Assembly (NCBI GenBank): GCA_934045075.1 | Contig: OW203749.1 | Location: 2,585,304-2,649,303, forward strand | Direction: 5' to 3' | DNA from: Yponomeuta sedellus | Lineage: Eukaryota > Arthropoda > Insecta > Lepidoptera > Yponomeutidae | DNA: 64,000 nt | Part shown: positions 41,724 through 51,703 of the stretch, piece by piece | How the letters are laid out: the number at the start of each line of letters is the position of its first letter | Numbering within the stretch: the first letter of the stretch is position 1 | The notes under the pieces: generated by a model | Told to the model about the DNA's origin: nothing | Databases searched by the model: none | The model's input: the letters and a program-made list of their open reading frames with translations, nothing else | Program-made: the position numbers and the translations under genes

Positions 41724-42085
41724 GAAGCACTCGTGGCCTAGGCAAACCGAGAGAGAATCAATCACTTGAGTTAAGCAATAACAGGCGCGGTCAGGTGCAG
41801 GATGGGTGACCGTCCCGTGACTACCGCTAGTGGCATTTTTCCGAGCGCGTCCGTGCTTCGCAAGGCACGTTAAGCCGTTGGTGCCGGCTGTCATGCAATG
41901 GCAGTCGTTAAGCCATGTCAGAGGCCTTATGGGTGACTTGATAACTTCTGATGGTAAGGCCCACCACTGTCTTACAATCCTCCACCAACCCGAACTTGGC
42001 CCCCATGGTGGAGTATGGCCTAACCTTCCTGCGATGCAGGAAGAGACCCATGCCCCAGCAGTGGGGACATACAAGAGTTGATAAA
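41724..42085 (+). mobile_element. 5S-rRNA-derived SINE, full length
   Basis: Best full copy. Head GAAGCACTCGTGGCCTAGG, 5S-like core (GAGTTAAGCAATAACAGGCG then CGGTCAGGTGCAGGATGGGT then GACC), junction CCGAGCGCGTCCGTG, body and GTTGATAAAGAT tail. The core keeps the order of the 5S internal promoter (box A, intermediate element, box C) compared with insect 5S rRNA as I know it. Confidence 0.85.
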
Positions 42086-42369
42086 GATATACTCTCCGTC
42101 TATAAGGACTGAATGTGTACACTCCATCTACATATGTCATAGAGGGATCTACAGTGTAAGCTTTTTACATCTCCCTATCCCTTCACACCATGATAGAGGC
42201 GCCATGCTGTTTACAAGATTTATTGCAAAAATGCCCCGACTCCCCCTAAAGGAAATCCCGAAAATTGCCGCTTCCCTTAACAAAATCCCCATAATTGCCC
42301 CGTGCATAAACAAATTCGATATCTGCATTGCAGTAAGTAGTATTGAATTTCATCCACAGTTATCCAGCG

Positions 42370-42510
42370 ATGGAGTTTCTGGCCAAGGGTTTGATCATTG
42401 GCACAGCTGTGGTTGTGGCTGCTGTGACAGTAGCCTGGGAGTGGTGGCAGTATAGCCGTGTTCCTCAGCAGTATTCCACACACGGCCAGAGGAGGCCTAG
42501 GGCCGCATGA
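42370..42510 (+). CDS. 46-aa membrane micro-ORF, possible orphan first exon of a TM-RING paralogue
   Basis: ATG at 42370 to TGA at 42508-42510. It encodes MEFLAKGLIIGTAVVVAAVT then AWEWWQYSRVP and a basic tail QRRPRAA: one hydrophobic segment at about residues 4-22 followed by positive charges. The layout resembles exon 1 of gene 1. A palindromic MITE begins about 10 bp after the stop, so any downstream exon boundary may have been lost. It could be a chance ORF; no partner exon was found on the plus strand. Confidence 0.35.
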   Translation: MEFLAKGLIIGTAVVVAAVTVAWEWWQYSRVPQQYSTHGQRRPRAA

Positions 42511-42519
42511 GTAACGTAT

Positions 42520-42890
42520 AGTATTTTCTAAGGTTAACACAAGCACTAGACATAAATAAGACTGTTTAATACGGATTTCACTCGTTTATTTTTACAATTT
42601 TCCGACGTTTCGGCACTTTTACAGGTGCCTTAACTAAGTTAACTTCAATTGCTAATAATCAATATTGTTGACTTTATATAAAATAATTGGTTTACTTATT
42701 TTGGAACGAAACTTCATAATTAACTTTTGTAATTTTTGCCGAGGGTAGTAAACTAACAGTTAATGCTTTCAAAAAGACGCCTGTCACCTCAGTCATCCGA
42801 GACCATGGCACCTGTAAAAGTGCCGAAACGTCGGAAAATTGTAAATAATATAATAAACGAGTGAAATCCGTATAAAAACAGTTTTAATTG
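42520..42890. mobile_element. Palindromic MITE, expanded copy
   Basis: Arms of the 189-470 family (GACGTTTCGGCACTTTTACA; inverse GTGCCGAAACGTCGGAAAAT) separated by about 150 bp of unrelated AT-rich sequence in place of the GC-rich spacer. It starts 10 bp after the stop of the 46-aa ORF. Confidence 0.7.
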
Positions 42891-42944
42891 AGTAACATAT
42901 ACCTATTTAATATACAAAATTCCTTCATTCCAAAATTCAATTCA

Positions 42945-43175
42945 AAATTCCAAAAGCCTCATAGTTGGGCCATTGTACGTAGCAAGCACTGAGGTACGTT
43001 AACACTTCAAACACTAGGGTTTCCTTACGGTGTTTTCCTTTACCGTCAGCGAGTGGTATGGCTACTGTAACTTCACAAAATAATGTACATAACTAAGAAA
43101 CCAAAGACATTGGTTAAAGCCGGTGTTCAAATCCACACCTACCGATTGAGAATCAGATGTACAGTCTGTTAGTTT
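42945..43175 (-). mobile_element. tRNA-related SINE (family Z)
   Basis: Shares CATAGTTGGGCCATTGTACG, GGGTTTCCTT and the tRNA-like region with the copy at 60885-61125. The head here is decayed (GTGTTCAAATCCACACC). Confidence 0.6.
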
Positions 43176-43196
43176 TAGAATACACCTTGGCCTCGA

Positions 43197-43305
43197 TTAT
43201 GTTGCAATAAGGTAAATAAACCTTACCTTATTGCAACATAATGGGTTCTATCCGATAGTGGGATAAAACCAATTATGTTGCAATAAGGTAAGGTTTATTT
43301 TGTAT
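43197..43305. repeat. Hairpin of ATTATGTTGCAATAAGGTAA, with a third copy
   Basis: Inverted copies at about 43197-43217 and 43225-43245 with a 7-bp loop, plus a third direct copy at about 43273-43293. Non-coding. Confidence 0.7.
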
Positions 43306-43344
43306 TGTTATTTATAACTTTTCAAAATCGTGAAGAAAAGTTTT

Positions 43345-43445
43345 ATACAGAGCAGGAAGTAGTATTACACTCGTGCGCTTTCGGCGAAAACCAAGCCTAC
43401 TCTAGAGCCCGAGGTATGTTCTAAAAGGTAACAGACTGTATTCCA
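43345..43445. repeat. Dispersed repeat (TCTAGAGCCCGAGG family)
   Basis: Shares TAGTATTACACTCGTGCGCT and CTACTCTAGAGCCCGAGGTA with 46505-46600 and, inverted, 61560-61700. Usually next to family Z SINE sequence. Confidence 0.55.
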
Positions 43446-43671
43446 CTGCTCTGCTATCACCGCTTTTATCCCAAAAGGATGGGCTAAGACCAAAGCGTGC
43501 AATCCTGACAGACTCTTCCTTTGTTCCCCGTTTGTCACACCACCTTCTGTTAAACTGTTACAAACTGGATTTTTTTTCCCAGTTGGTCACCCAACTGCAA
43601 TACTGTTACATAGTGGGATTTCTAAAAGAATAGAATCCCTGTTAGTGACATCCTTCATGTCACACAGTTAC

Positions 43672-43860
43672 AAACCTATTTAGAGGCTAAAAATTCCATC
43701 CATCCCGGGACTCGAACCCGCAACCTCTGGCTAACCGTGCCAGCGCTCTCCCAACTGAGCTAATGGGCGGGTAGCCGGCATTAGTGAAATTTCGAACCTC
43801 TTTACTCTCTGTATTACGTACAGGCAGCAACATCTGAAGTAATTTGCATCACTTGTATTG
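43672..43860 (-). mobile_element. tRNA-derived SINE (family X)
   Basis: Antisense copy: AACCTATTTAGAGGCTAAAA, tRNA-like GACTCGAACCCGCAACCTCT, body with GTACAGGCAGCAACATCTG. Confidence 0.65.
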
Positions 43861-44551
43861 TGCGTTCACGTTAACTTGACGCGTGAGAGAATTGGTAACA
43901 CTGAGATGTTTACTGTTATCATGTTAAATAAGAAATCATTCCCGTTACTTGGGGAAAATAAAAGGATTGAGGGCTTGTTTAACCATCTTCCGATTAGGTC
44001 CAAAAGCTAATTCACATGTTATGTCCTTGTTACCAATTCTCTCACGCGTCAAGTTAATGTGAACGCACTGTAGGCATTTAATTTAAAGAAAAATCCCAGC
44101 TAGCAAGTTTTACTAATCGCTGTTATGTTTTTTTTCGTTTAGTAATACCTACCTTTGTTGGTAGCTACAGGAACTCTTGATTTGGCGGAAATTTTTAGAA
44201 GTCTAATTCTAAATTAATAAAATTAGGTACCTACCCAATATTAATTTGTCATCAAAATAAATTAATTTTTTTTTTCTCTTTAACCCCTACGTTGATCGAT
44301 TAACCAATGCACGCCAGTTTAGTTTAACTTTATTGCACACGAAAAACCAGTGTCTTTTTATTTATTCAAGTTATTTTTTATCTTTGCAGATAACTGTACC
44401 TATACAGCATGCAGGAATGGATGTAACAATCTATCAGCAATAATAATCTATGCAATAGTTAATAATGTAAAAGTTTGAATAAGAATGGTATATTGTATTA
44501 TATTTTTAATTTATTGTCAAGTTTTCATGTCGGATATAAAGTAATGTTATG

Positions 44552-44810
44552 TAGTCTATTTATTCTTACTTGTCCAATTTAGTAAACAAGATTCTAACCT
44601 TAAAATTGAGATTAGATGCCTAAACTAGACATTTTCTCGCAAATTCATGAACTATCATGAACTATGTTTATAAAATTGGCAGCGTGTTATCTTATAGAGT
44701 GTTCCAGGTTACTTCATTTACGGAAGTATGGCAGTTTTGGACTAAAAAGTCACAGTTTAAGGGTAGAATCTTGTTTACTAAATTGGACAAGTAAGAATAA
44801 ATAGACTGTA
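44552..44810. mobile_element. MITE, tandem copy 1
   Basis: About 40-bp ends: AGTCTATTTATTCTTACTTG then TCCAATTTAGTAAACAAGAT, inverted at the right end. TA flanks. Interior shared with copy 2. Confidence 0.75.
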
Positions 44811-44831
44811 CCTATCCAATTTGGCGGGATA

Positions 44832-45102
44832 CTTACAGTCTATTTATTCTTACTTCTCCAATTTAGTAAACAAGATTCTGACCTTTAAATTGAGATTAGA
44901 TGCCTAAACTAGACATTTTCTCGCAAATTCATGAACTATCATGAACTATATATGTTTATAAAATTGGCAGCGTGTTATCTAAAAGAGTGTTCCAAGTTAC
45001 TTCATTTATGGAAATATGGCAGTTTTGGACTAAAAAGTTACGGTTTACGGGTAGAATCTTGTTTACTAAATTAGACAAGTAAGAATAAATAGACTGTACC
45101 AG
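44832..45102. mobile_element. MITE, tandem copy 2
   Basis: Same element as 44552-44810 in the same orientation, separated by about 20 bp, with a handful of differences (for example a TATA insertion near 44947). Confidence 0.75.
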
Positions 45103-45144
45103 TACCAACTGTATGGTGATAACTTGCAGTAAACTTACTATGAA

Positions 45145-45565
45145 AGAGAACTGCAGTCTCCAAAGCTTTATATTTACACACGGTAATTAAAGAATTAAAA
45201 CCTTTTAAGTAAGCAATAAATACACTGTAAAAAAGTGTTATTATTTAAACAAAGTTAGCAGAGCACCATCACACGTAGATCTGTATGAAAGGCAACTGCA
45301 CAGTTTCCAAAGCTTTATATTCACACAAGGTAATTAAGGAATTAACCACTTTTAAGTAAGCAATAAATACAATTTAAAAATTTATTATGATTAATTAAAA
45401 GTGTAAACCAAAGGCATCACTATCGTAGGTTTATGACATTTGAATTTGTATAAAAGGGAACTGCACAAACTGCAAAGCTTTATATTAACGCAGGGTAGTT
45501 AAGGAATTAAAAACTGTTAAGTAACCAATAAATACAAATAAAGAAATTATAACAATTTATTAAAA
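45145..45565 (+). repeat. Three-copy tandem repeat (about 143 and 172 bp apart)
   Basis: Each copy contains GGAACTGCA-like, CAAAGCTTTATATT and AAGTAAGCAATAAATACA segments, at about 45163, 45306 and 45478. AT-rich, no coding. Confidence 0.6.
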
Positions 45566-45837
45566 CTTCGCAGGGTACCAACATAACACTTAAATTTAAC
45601 ACTGTGTTTCTGACATTTAAATTTTGTATTTGAGTATGTCAGATCACAACTTACATGCTAAAACTAATATATGTATTTTTATATTTAAGTAGATACGTAC
45701 CTACTCTTTTTATTTGTTAAAACAGCCTTAGTGCCTAGACCTCGTAGCCCGAAATAAATTAAAGTTACGTAAAAAAAATACCTATTTTATTTTATTCGTA
45801 TTTGGAAAGTAAAATTGTTTTTATATTTAAGGCCCAA

Positions 45838-45928
45838 CTTAAATTCTGACAGTAAGGCTTCCTGCGATGCAGGAAGAGACCCGTGTCCCAGCAGTGGGGA
45901 CATACAAGGGTTGATAACGATATTTAAG
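45838..45928 (+). mobile_element. 5S-rRNA-derived SINE, 3' end fragment
   Basis: TTCCTGCGATGCAGGAAGAG then AGCAGTGGGGACATACAAGG and tail GTTGATAACGAT; an internal deletion joins GACAGTAAGG to CTTCCTGCG. Confidence 0.7.
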
Positions 45929-46504
45929 GCAATTTAGTCTTATAAAAATATGATTCCCCCAACCACTCCTCATGCGTTGCTTTCAAAACTATACGCGTTT
46001 AACAAAAACAAGATTCCTTAAAACCCTACCTAAAATAGTCTGTGGTCGAAATGTTACAAGCAAAACGCGTTACCACAGATTAAATAATAAACTGCCTCTG
46101 AGGATTGTCTGTACTATAGACAGACAGAGTACGAGAAACCGAAGTTATGACTAAATTAATATACTTACAGTTTGTCAAAAAATTCAAGAAACCGGGAAGA
46201 GAAACTTTATTATTGGTATTATCGAAAATTAAGACCATTTACTGCCTTTGATTAAGCACAATTCATCCTTTTAATGTAATGAATATAGGTAGTTTTTATT
46301 TATATAATGCTTTTAAGTGCAAGAAATATGTAACACAGACAAAAAGTCTGAGCGAAACCTTGCTCTTTAAATTCTACACTTTTTTGACAAAGTATAAGTA
46401 CGTCTGTTATCTTTTAGAATATACCTCGGCTACTATCGGATATATTCGTGTAATAGAAATATCGGAACTCATGCGATGCGACACGAACTAATATGACACT
46501 TAAA

Positions 46505-46600
46505 CAGAGCAGGAAGTAGTATTACACTCGTGTGCTTTCGGCGAAAACCGAAGCCTACTCTAGAGCCCGAGGTATGTTCTAAAAGCTAACCGACTGTAAC
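46505..46600. repeat. Dispersed repeat (TCTAGAGCCCGAGG family)
   Basis: Near-identical to 43345-43445 over GAGCAGGAAGTAGTATTACA and CTACTCTAGAGCCCGAGGTA. Confidence 0.55.
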
Positions 46601-47139
46601 GTTCTGTCACGCTCTTCGCTGAGAAATTTGAAGAGACAGCACTATGTACAGTTGAATATCTACTTAGAATTCTCAATCCAGAAACTGGTCTTGTGTAAAC
46701 ATTATCTTTCTTTTTTTTCCTGATGTGATGACGATCTACGTAATGAGATGATTTATACAGCGTCCAGTGGTATCCTCAGATGGGTGATTTCCTGATGTAC
46801 AATAAAGAATATTATTATCAGGCTCAGCCAAAACCTCAGAACTAAATTCTTAGAAAATCCTATTACCTACTAAAAGTGGTATCAAATACCTGAGAAATTA
46901 TTTATTCACGTTTCACGTTATTTGTCAGCAAACACGGTATAAGTAGGTTTTACAAAATACATTATTATTAGGGACAAGCGTGTAGCACCATAATATGGTA
47001 GGTATACAAATATTATAATAAAAATTAGAAAGGCTTTATACATTAACTTAGACCTACAAGGGAAGGGGGGGGGGGGGGCTGCAAAACCTACACAAACGAT
47101 AATACATAGAATTATTGAAGAATAACATAACATTTATAT

Positions 47140-47300
47140 ACAGGCACATACATTGCTTCTGGCCCCACACTAGGATACCCTGTGTCGTGGGAACCAGAAA
47201 CAGCGACATCACAAACATGTAAACATCCAAGACCTGGGGTTTTTGCTGTCCCCAGCCGGGGTTCGAACCCGGGACCTCTCGCATGGCAGGCAGATGCCAT
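47140..47300 (-). mobile_element. tRNA-derived SINE (family Y)
   Basis: Antisense copy with GGGGTTCGAACCCGGGACCT and GGCCCCACACTAGGATACCC; head end truncated. Confidence 0.7.
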
Positions 47301-47494
47301 GCGAGATTGAACTAAAGCGGCACTTGATGCTAAGTGTAATGTATCATCTTAATAAATAATTAATATTACTTATTATTAACTTTCAATCGTAAGTAATGTT
47401 GTCTGGAAGAAATTGTGTTTAGCAATAAGACCGCCAATTGTACCATGAACATTTGTAATTATTTTGTATTTGTTATTTCCCAGTGTACACTGAA

Positions 47495-47660
47495 TAAGAT
47501 AAGAATATTCTTTATTGTACACCAAAGCACATACCTATCATAAAACATGTAAGGATACAAAGTAGAATTGGCGGCCTTATTGTTAATAGCAATTTCCTAT
47601 CTTACCCTAAGCATATTCTTATCTTATCTTAAGAATATTCTTATCGTATCTTATTTATTT
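47495..47660 (+). repeat. Dispersed repeat of the GGCGGCC family
   Basis: AAGATAAGAATATTCTTTAT, AATTGGCGGCCTTATTGTTA, ending in repeated AAGAATATTCTTATC. Confidence 0.55.
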
Positions 47661-47726
47661 TAATACATCACACAGAGGTCGTCAATGGAATTATACTTTC
47701 GCTGTTTTTCCAGGTCGGCTTAGCCA

Positions 47727-47898
47727 CTAGTCTTCAAGGGGCGTCCTGCAGTAGGGGCAGGCGGAATGCTGGTCGAGCCACGCCTCTATGCAGGGCTTGT
47801 GGAAGCGGTGTCCGCAATCTAATGTATTCAGTCCGGAGTCATCTTTGAGGAGTTCCATGCAGATGGAGCATTCCTCAAGGCACCACGGCCGCTGGCGT
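47727..47898 (-). CDS. Gene 2, exon 4 (probable terminal exon): RING-H2 finger
   Basis: Exon of 172 nt after acceptor TTTACTCCATTACAG, ending at TAG 47727-47729, encoding 56 residues. All C3H2C3 ligands are present: CSIC, CGHRFHKPC, CPYC, with IEAWL between. It starts RQRPWCLEECSIC, nearly the same as exon 3 of gene 1 (RQRSWSLEECSIC), and the intron interrupts the same codon phase, so the two exons are homologous. It joins exon 3 of gene 2 in phase (AG plus A gives Arg), giving a LisH-like plus RING protein of about 157 aa. The assignment to gene 2 rests on phase and proximity; it could instead be the end of a separate gene whose other exons are lost or outside the visible set. Confidence 0.68.
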
Positions 47899-48009
47899 CT
47901 GTAATGGAGTAAACTTCGTGGCTGAGACTTTTTAAATCATCGACCCTCAACTAGGAAATGGTGTAATAGTGGCCACATTAAATTTAAGTGAATGTAAAGG
48001 AAAAATATT

Positions 48010-48540
48010 TTAAAGCCCTATTTAGAGGCTAAAAATTCCATGCATTAAGCTTCTGGCCCCACACTAGGATACCCTGTGTCGTTGGAATTCCTAACGTTTT
48101 ACAACTTCAGCCAGATGTCGCTGCCTGTACGTAATACAGAGAGTATTTAAAAACCTATTTAGAGGCTAAAAATTTCACCCATGCCGGGATTCGAACCCGC
48201 AACCTCTGGCTATCCGTGCCAGCGCTCTACCAATTAAGCCAATGGGCGACTCACGGCATCAGTGAAATTTCGAACCTCTTTACAATATTCTCTGTATTAC
48301 GTACAGGCAGCGACATCTGACTTAAGCAAATCGCATTACTTACCTACTTTGCAGTTAGGTTTAACATCGGAACGATATCACTGTACCCACATGATAAAAG
48401 AGGTTCGAAATTTCACTGATGCCGTGAGTCGCCCATTGGCTCAATTGGTAGAGCGCTGGCACGGACAGCCAGAGGTTGCGGGTTCGAATCCCGGCATGGG
48501 TGGAATTTTTAGCCTCTAAATAGGTTTTTAAAACTTCCAA
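48010..48540. mobile_element. Two tRNA-derived SINEs (family X) in inverted orientation
   Basis: Antisense copy with tRNA-like head at about 48180-48250, then a sense copy with head at about 48430-48505. The outer tails (TTTAGAGGCTAAAAAT / inverse) and heads can pair, giving a long hairpin. A short piece of family Y (CTTCTGGCCCCACACTAGGA) is embedded at 48049-48090. The whole lies in intron 3 of gene 2. Confidence 0.6.
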
Positions 48541-48674
48541 TCTAATCAAGCGCGGATTCACCGTTGTGGGCGTGATCGTTATGCCCACAACTATGATAGA
48601 CTTGTGGCGTTACATTTTCATGGTCTCTTGAGATATCGATCTCGATTGATGATATTACAATAACATAACACATA

Positions 48675-48855
48675 CACATACTGGCATTTACATACAGGCA
48701 CATACATTGCTTCTGGCCCCACACTAGGATACCCTGTGTGATGTAAACACAAACATGTAAACATCCAAGACCTGGGGTTTTTTTTTCCCAGCCGGGGATC
48801 GAACCCGGGACCTCTTGCATGCAGATGCGCTACCGCTGCGCCACAGAAGCCGTCA
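48675..48855 (-). mobile_element. tRNA-derived SINE (family Y)
   Basis: Antisense copy: GGCCCCACACTAGGATACCC, CCCAGCCGGGGATCGAACCC and TGCGCTACCGCTGCGCCACA. Confidence 0.7.
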
Positions 48856-48948
48856 TGCATGCATGCACTAATTCGATCACGAGCCAGGTCGTATTACGAC
48901 TCGATCATTGGCGATTTCATCTTTTAATTTCTACCTGATACTAATTAT

Positions 48949-49320
48949 CGAAGCACCGAAGCGCTCGGTAAAAATGTCACTAGCGGTAGTCACGGGACGG
49001 TCACTTATCCTGCACCTGACAGCGCCTGTTGTTGCTTAACTCAAGCGATTCCAATCACTCGGTTCGGCTAGGCCACGAGCGCTTCTGTGCTTCGCAAGGC
49101 AGGTTAAGCCGTCAGTGCCGGCTGACATGCAATGGCAGTCATTAAGCCATGTCAGAGGCCTTATGGGCGGCTTGATAACTTTTGACAGTAAGGCCCGCCA
49201 CTGTCTTACAATCCTCCACCAACTCGGACTTGGCTAACGTGGTGGAGTATGGCCTAACCTTTCTGCGATGCAGCAAGAGACCCGTGCCCCAGCAGTGGGG
49301 GCATACAAGGGTTGATATCA
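48949..49320. mobile_element. 5S-rRNA-derived SINE with inverted 5' part
   Basis: 48949-49085 is the 5S-like head in antisense; 49087-49320 is the body and 3' tail in sense. They meet at GAGCGCTTCT|GTGCTTCGC, and GTGCTTCG occurs in both segments, once per orientation. A 5' inversion with a short overlap is the product expected of twin priming during target-primed reverse transcription. Lies in intron 3 of gene 2. Confidence 0.7.
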
Positions 49321-49338
49321 GTGACAAACGTGACCCAC

Positions 49339-49444
49339 CTGACTTTTTCCATGTCCACATTGCTGACGAGAAACTTGACCATCTCCAGTAGGTTCCCGCA
49401 CTGAGAAAGCGTCTTGCGAAGTTCCGGTGGCTTGCAGGTGCTAG
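49339..49444 (-). CDS. Gene 2, exon 3
   Basis: Exon of 106 nt between acceptor CCTTTTCAAATTCCAG and donor AG|GTGGGTC. It encodes ASTCKPPELRKTLSQCGNL followed by LEMVKFLVSNVDMEKV, a soluble amphipathic helical segment with no recognised domain. It joins exon 2 in phase (G plus CT gives Ala) and leaves AG for exon 4. A 5S-derived SINE ends about 20 bp beyond the donor, inside the next intron. Confidence 0.62.
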
Positions 49445-49574
49445 CTGGAATTTGAAAAGGAGGTGGTATTACGTTTAGGTGTATAGGTATCTATTTTTGG
49501 GATGTCCTTGCTTGGTTCCCACAGCATAAAGTAGGTACCCAAGTTTGAGACCACTGCTGTGTGGAAGTTATTAT

Positions 49575-49900
49575 TTTCTGTGGAATTTTTAGCCTCTAAA
49601 TAGTTTTTTATAAAATTGGCCTTAGCACGGGTTAGTGCAACAAACAGAATATAATCATCTGGGTACAGCAATATCATTCCGACGTAAAAACCTAACCGCA
49701 AAGTAGGTACTCGGGGCTGCATGTGATGCAAATTACTTCAGCCAGATGTCGCTGCCTGTAAATAATACAGAGAATATTGTAGAGATTCGACATTTCGGTG
49801 ATGCCGGTACTGGCCCAGTTGGGAGAGTGCTAGCACGGTTAGCCAGAGGTCGCGGGTTCGAGTCCCGGCATGGGTGGAATTTTTAGCCAGTAAATAAATA
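49575..49900 (+). mobile_element. tRNA-derived SINE (family X)
   Basis: Sense copy with tRNA-like head at 49806-49880 (GGTCGCGGGTTCGAGTCCCG) and inverted leader TTTTTAGCCTCTAAATAG near 49590. Confidence 0.6.
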
Positions 49901-50021
49901 ATATTTTAATTAAATTAGTTTTTAAAATTGCCCTTAGCAAGGGTTAGTGCAACAAAAAGGATATACTTATTATTATATTACTACTTGAGTCATGAATATC
50001 TGCAATTTATAAAATTCATTG

Positions 50022-50163
50022 TTAAGGAGCTTCTAAACGGGCTATATTTTTACTGCAATACTTGGCCGACAACTATTGGCGTCTTTCTCCAACATATGAG
50101 TAGGAGAGGGACACATATAGTTGCCGGCCACTTAATGCAGTAAAAATATAGCCCGTTTAGAAA
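50022..50163. mobile_element. 142-bp MITE
   Basis: Perfect 27-bp ends TTCTAAACGGGCTATATTTT then TACTGCA and the inverse, extendable to about 34 bp with two mismatches. TA on both flanks. Non-coding. Confidence 0.7.
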
Positions 50164-50269
50164 CCCCTTTATAATAGTACAAGTCCGTTTATTGCTTCAT
50201 GTGGTACAGAATAGGTCTTAACATATAGGTATAATGGTGCGCAACAGTTAATGTAAATGGTTTTTTATG

Positions 50270-50655
50270 ATAAAACTAGCTGACCCAGCGAACTTCGTAC
50301 CGCCGAACAGTCGATTCTTATTTTATTTTTTTTCTCTCCGTAAGAACCATCCTCGTACTTTAAGGAATATTCTAAAAAAGAATCAGCAAAATCGGTTCAG
50401 CTGCTCTCGAGATTTGCGCTTACCAACACATTCAGCGATTCATTTTTATATTATAGAAGACTAGCTGACTCAGCGTACTTCGAACCGCTTAAAATTTGAT
50501 TCTTTAATTTTATTTATTTTTTCTCTCCGTAAGAACCATCCTCGTACTTCAAGGAATATTCTAAAAAAAGAATTAGCGAAATCGGTTCAGCTGCTCTCGA
50601 GATTTGCGCTTACCAACACATTCAGTGATTCATTTTTATAGTATAGAAGATAAAC
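50270..50655 (+). mobile_element. Two tandem LINE 3' tails
   Basis: Two direct copies (about 50273-50462 and 50465-50655) of CTCTCCGTAAGAACCATCCT, GGTTCAGCTGCTCTCGAGAT and TTCAGYGATTCATTTTTATA. Others at 61788-61930 and, inverted, 62205-62380. This is the untranslated tail of a non-LTR element; the coding part is not present. Confidence 0.6.
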
Positions 50656-50787
50656 AAAAAATATAAAAATAAAACTAATTTAAATAAAATATTTGAGCCA
50701 GTTCGCTGTCGGTCGGTAGAGTACCGAGAAGAATGGCGGCAAAAAAAAAATCTCTACCAATTCGTTCTGAAATTTAATGTTATCGTT

Positions 50788-51110
50788 ATCAACCCTTGTA
50801 TGTCCCCACTGCTGGGGCACGGGTCTCTTCCTGCATCGTAGGAAGGTTAGGCCATACTCCACCACGGGGGCCAAGTCCGGGTTGGTGGAGGATTGTAAGA
50901 CTGTGGCGGGCCTGTCAGAAGTTATCAAGCCGCCCATAAGGCCTCTGACATGGCTTAACGACTGCCATTATATGACAGCCGGCACCAACGGCTTTACGTG
51001 CCTTGCGAAGCACGGAAGCGCTCGGAAAAATGCCACTAGCGGTAGTCACGGGACTCTCACCCATCCCGATTGATTCCAATCACTCGGTTCGCCTAGGCCA
51101 CGAGCGCTTT
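50788..51110 (-). mobile_element. 5S-rRNA-derived SINE with deleted core
   Basis: Antisense, near full length. About 40 bp covering the GCGCGGTCAG/TTAAGCAAC part of the 5S-like core is missing between CACCCATCC and CGATTGATTCC. Confidence 0.8.
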
Positions 51111-51242
51111 TAATGTAATTTTAAATTTAATGTAATTTTAAATTTAATGTAATTTTAAATTTAATGTAATTTTAAATTTAATGTAATTTTAAATTTAATG
51201 TAATTTTAAATTTAATGTAATTTTAAATTTAATGTAATTTCA
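51110..51242 (+). repeat. 18-bp tandem repeat
   Basis: About seven copies of TAATGTAATTTTAAATTT. It directly abuts the 5' end of the antisense SINE copy. Confidence 0.85.
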
Positions 51243-51294
51243 TGAAATTCAAGCAAAATGTAAATATTTTTATTTATAAATATTCAATAGTCAA

Positions 51295-51455
51295 GTCAGA
51301 GGCCTTAGGTCTTGATAACTTCTGACACTAATACCAGCCACTAGTCTTGCAAGCCTCTACCAATCCGGACTTGGCCCCCGTGGTGGAGTACGGCCTATAC
51401 CTTCCTCAGGGCAGAGACCCGTGCCCCTCGGTGGGGACATAGTGGGTTGATGATG
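51295..51455 (+). mobile_element. 5S-rRNA-derived SINE, 3' half (GATGATGA form)
   Basis: AGTCAAGTCAGAGGCCTTAG through CAATCCGGACTTGGCCCCCG to GGGTTGATGATGAT. Confidence 0.75.
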
Positions 51456-51703
51456 ATACAGTGTACATGTCAATAGAAAGACTAATTAAGATTGTTTACA
51501 TTTATTTAGTTAATTAAATAAATGGACCACAGGAAGAATTCGATTAGATTCTTTCGATGAATGTATTCTTTCGACGAATCTAACCTATCTTCTTCTTCTA
51601 TTGTAGGGAGCAATAGATAGAATATTCTTATTTGTACACAGTAATAGAAATTATATAAAAAATACAGTACAAATGCATTTATTTTTACATTTACTTTATC
51701 TTC

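Noticed and set aside
41760..41830. 5S rRNA gene
   Set aside because: Only the internal promoter region resembles 5S rRNA; the ends do not form helix I and the sequence continues into SINE body.
42204..42343. Exon MPRLPLKEIPKIA... ending at GCA|GTAAGTA, joined to the 46-aa ORF
   Set aside because: The intron would be under 40 bp, too short for insects, and the frames do not match the membrane ORF.
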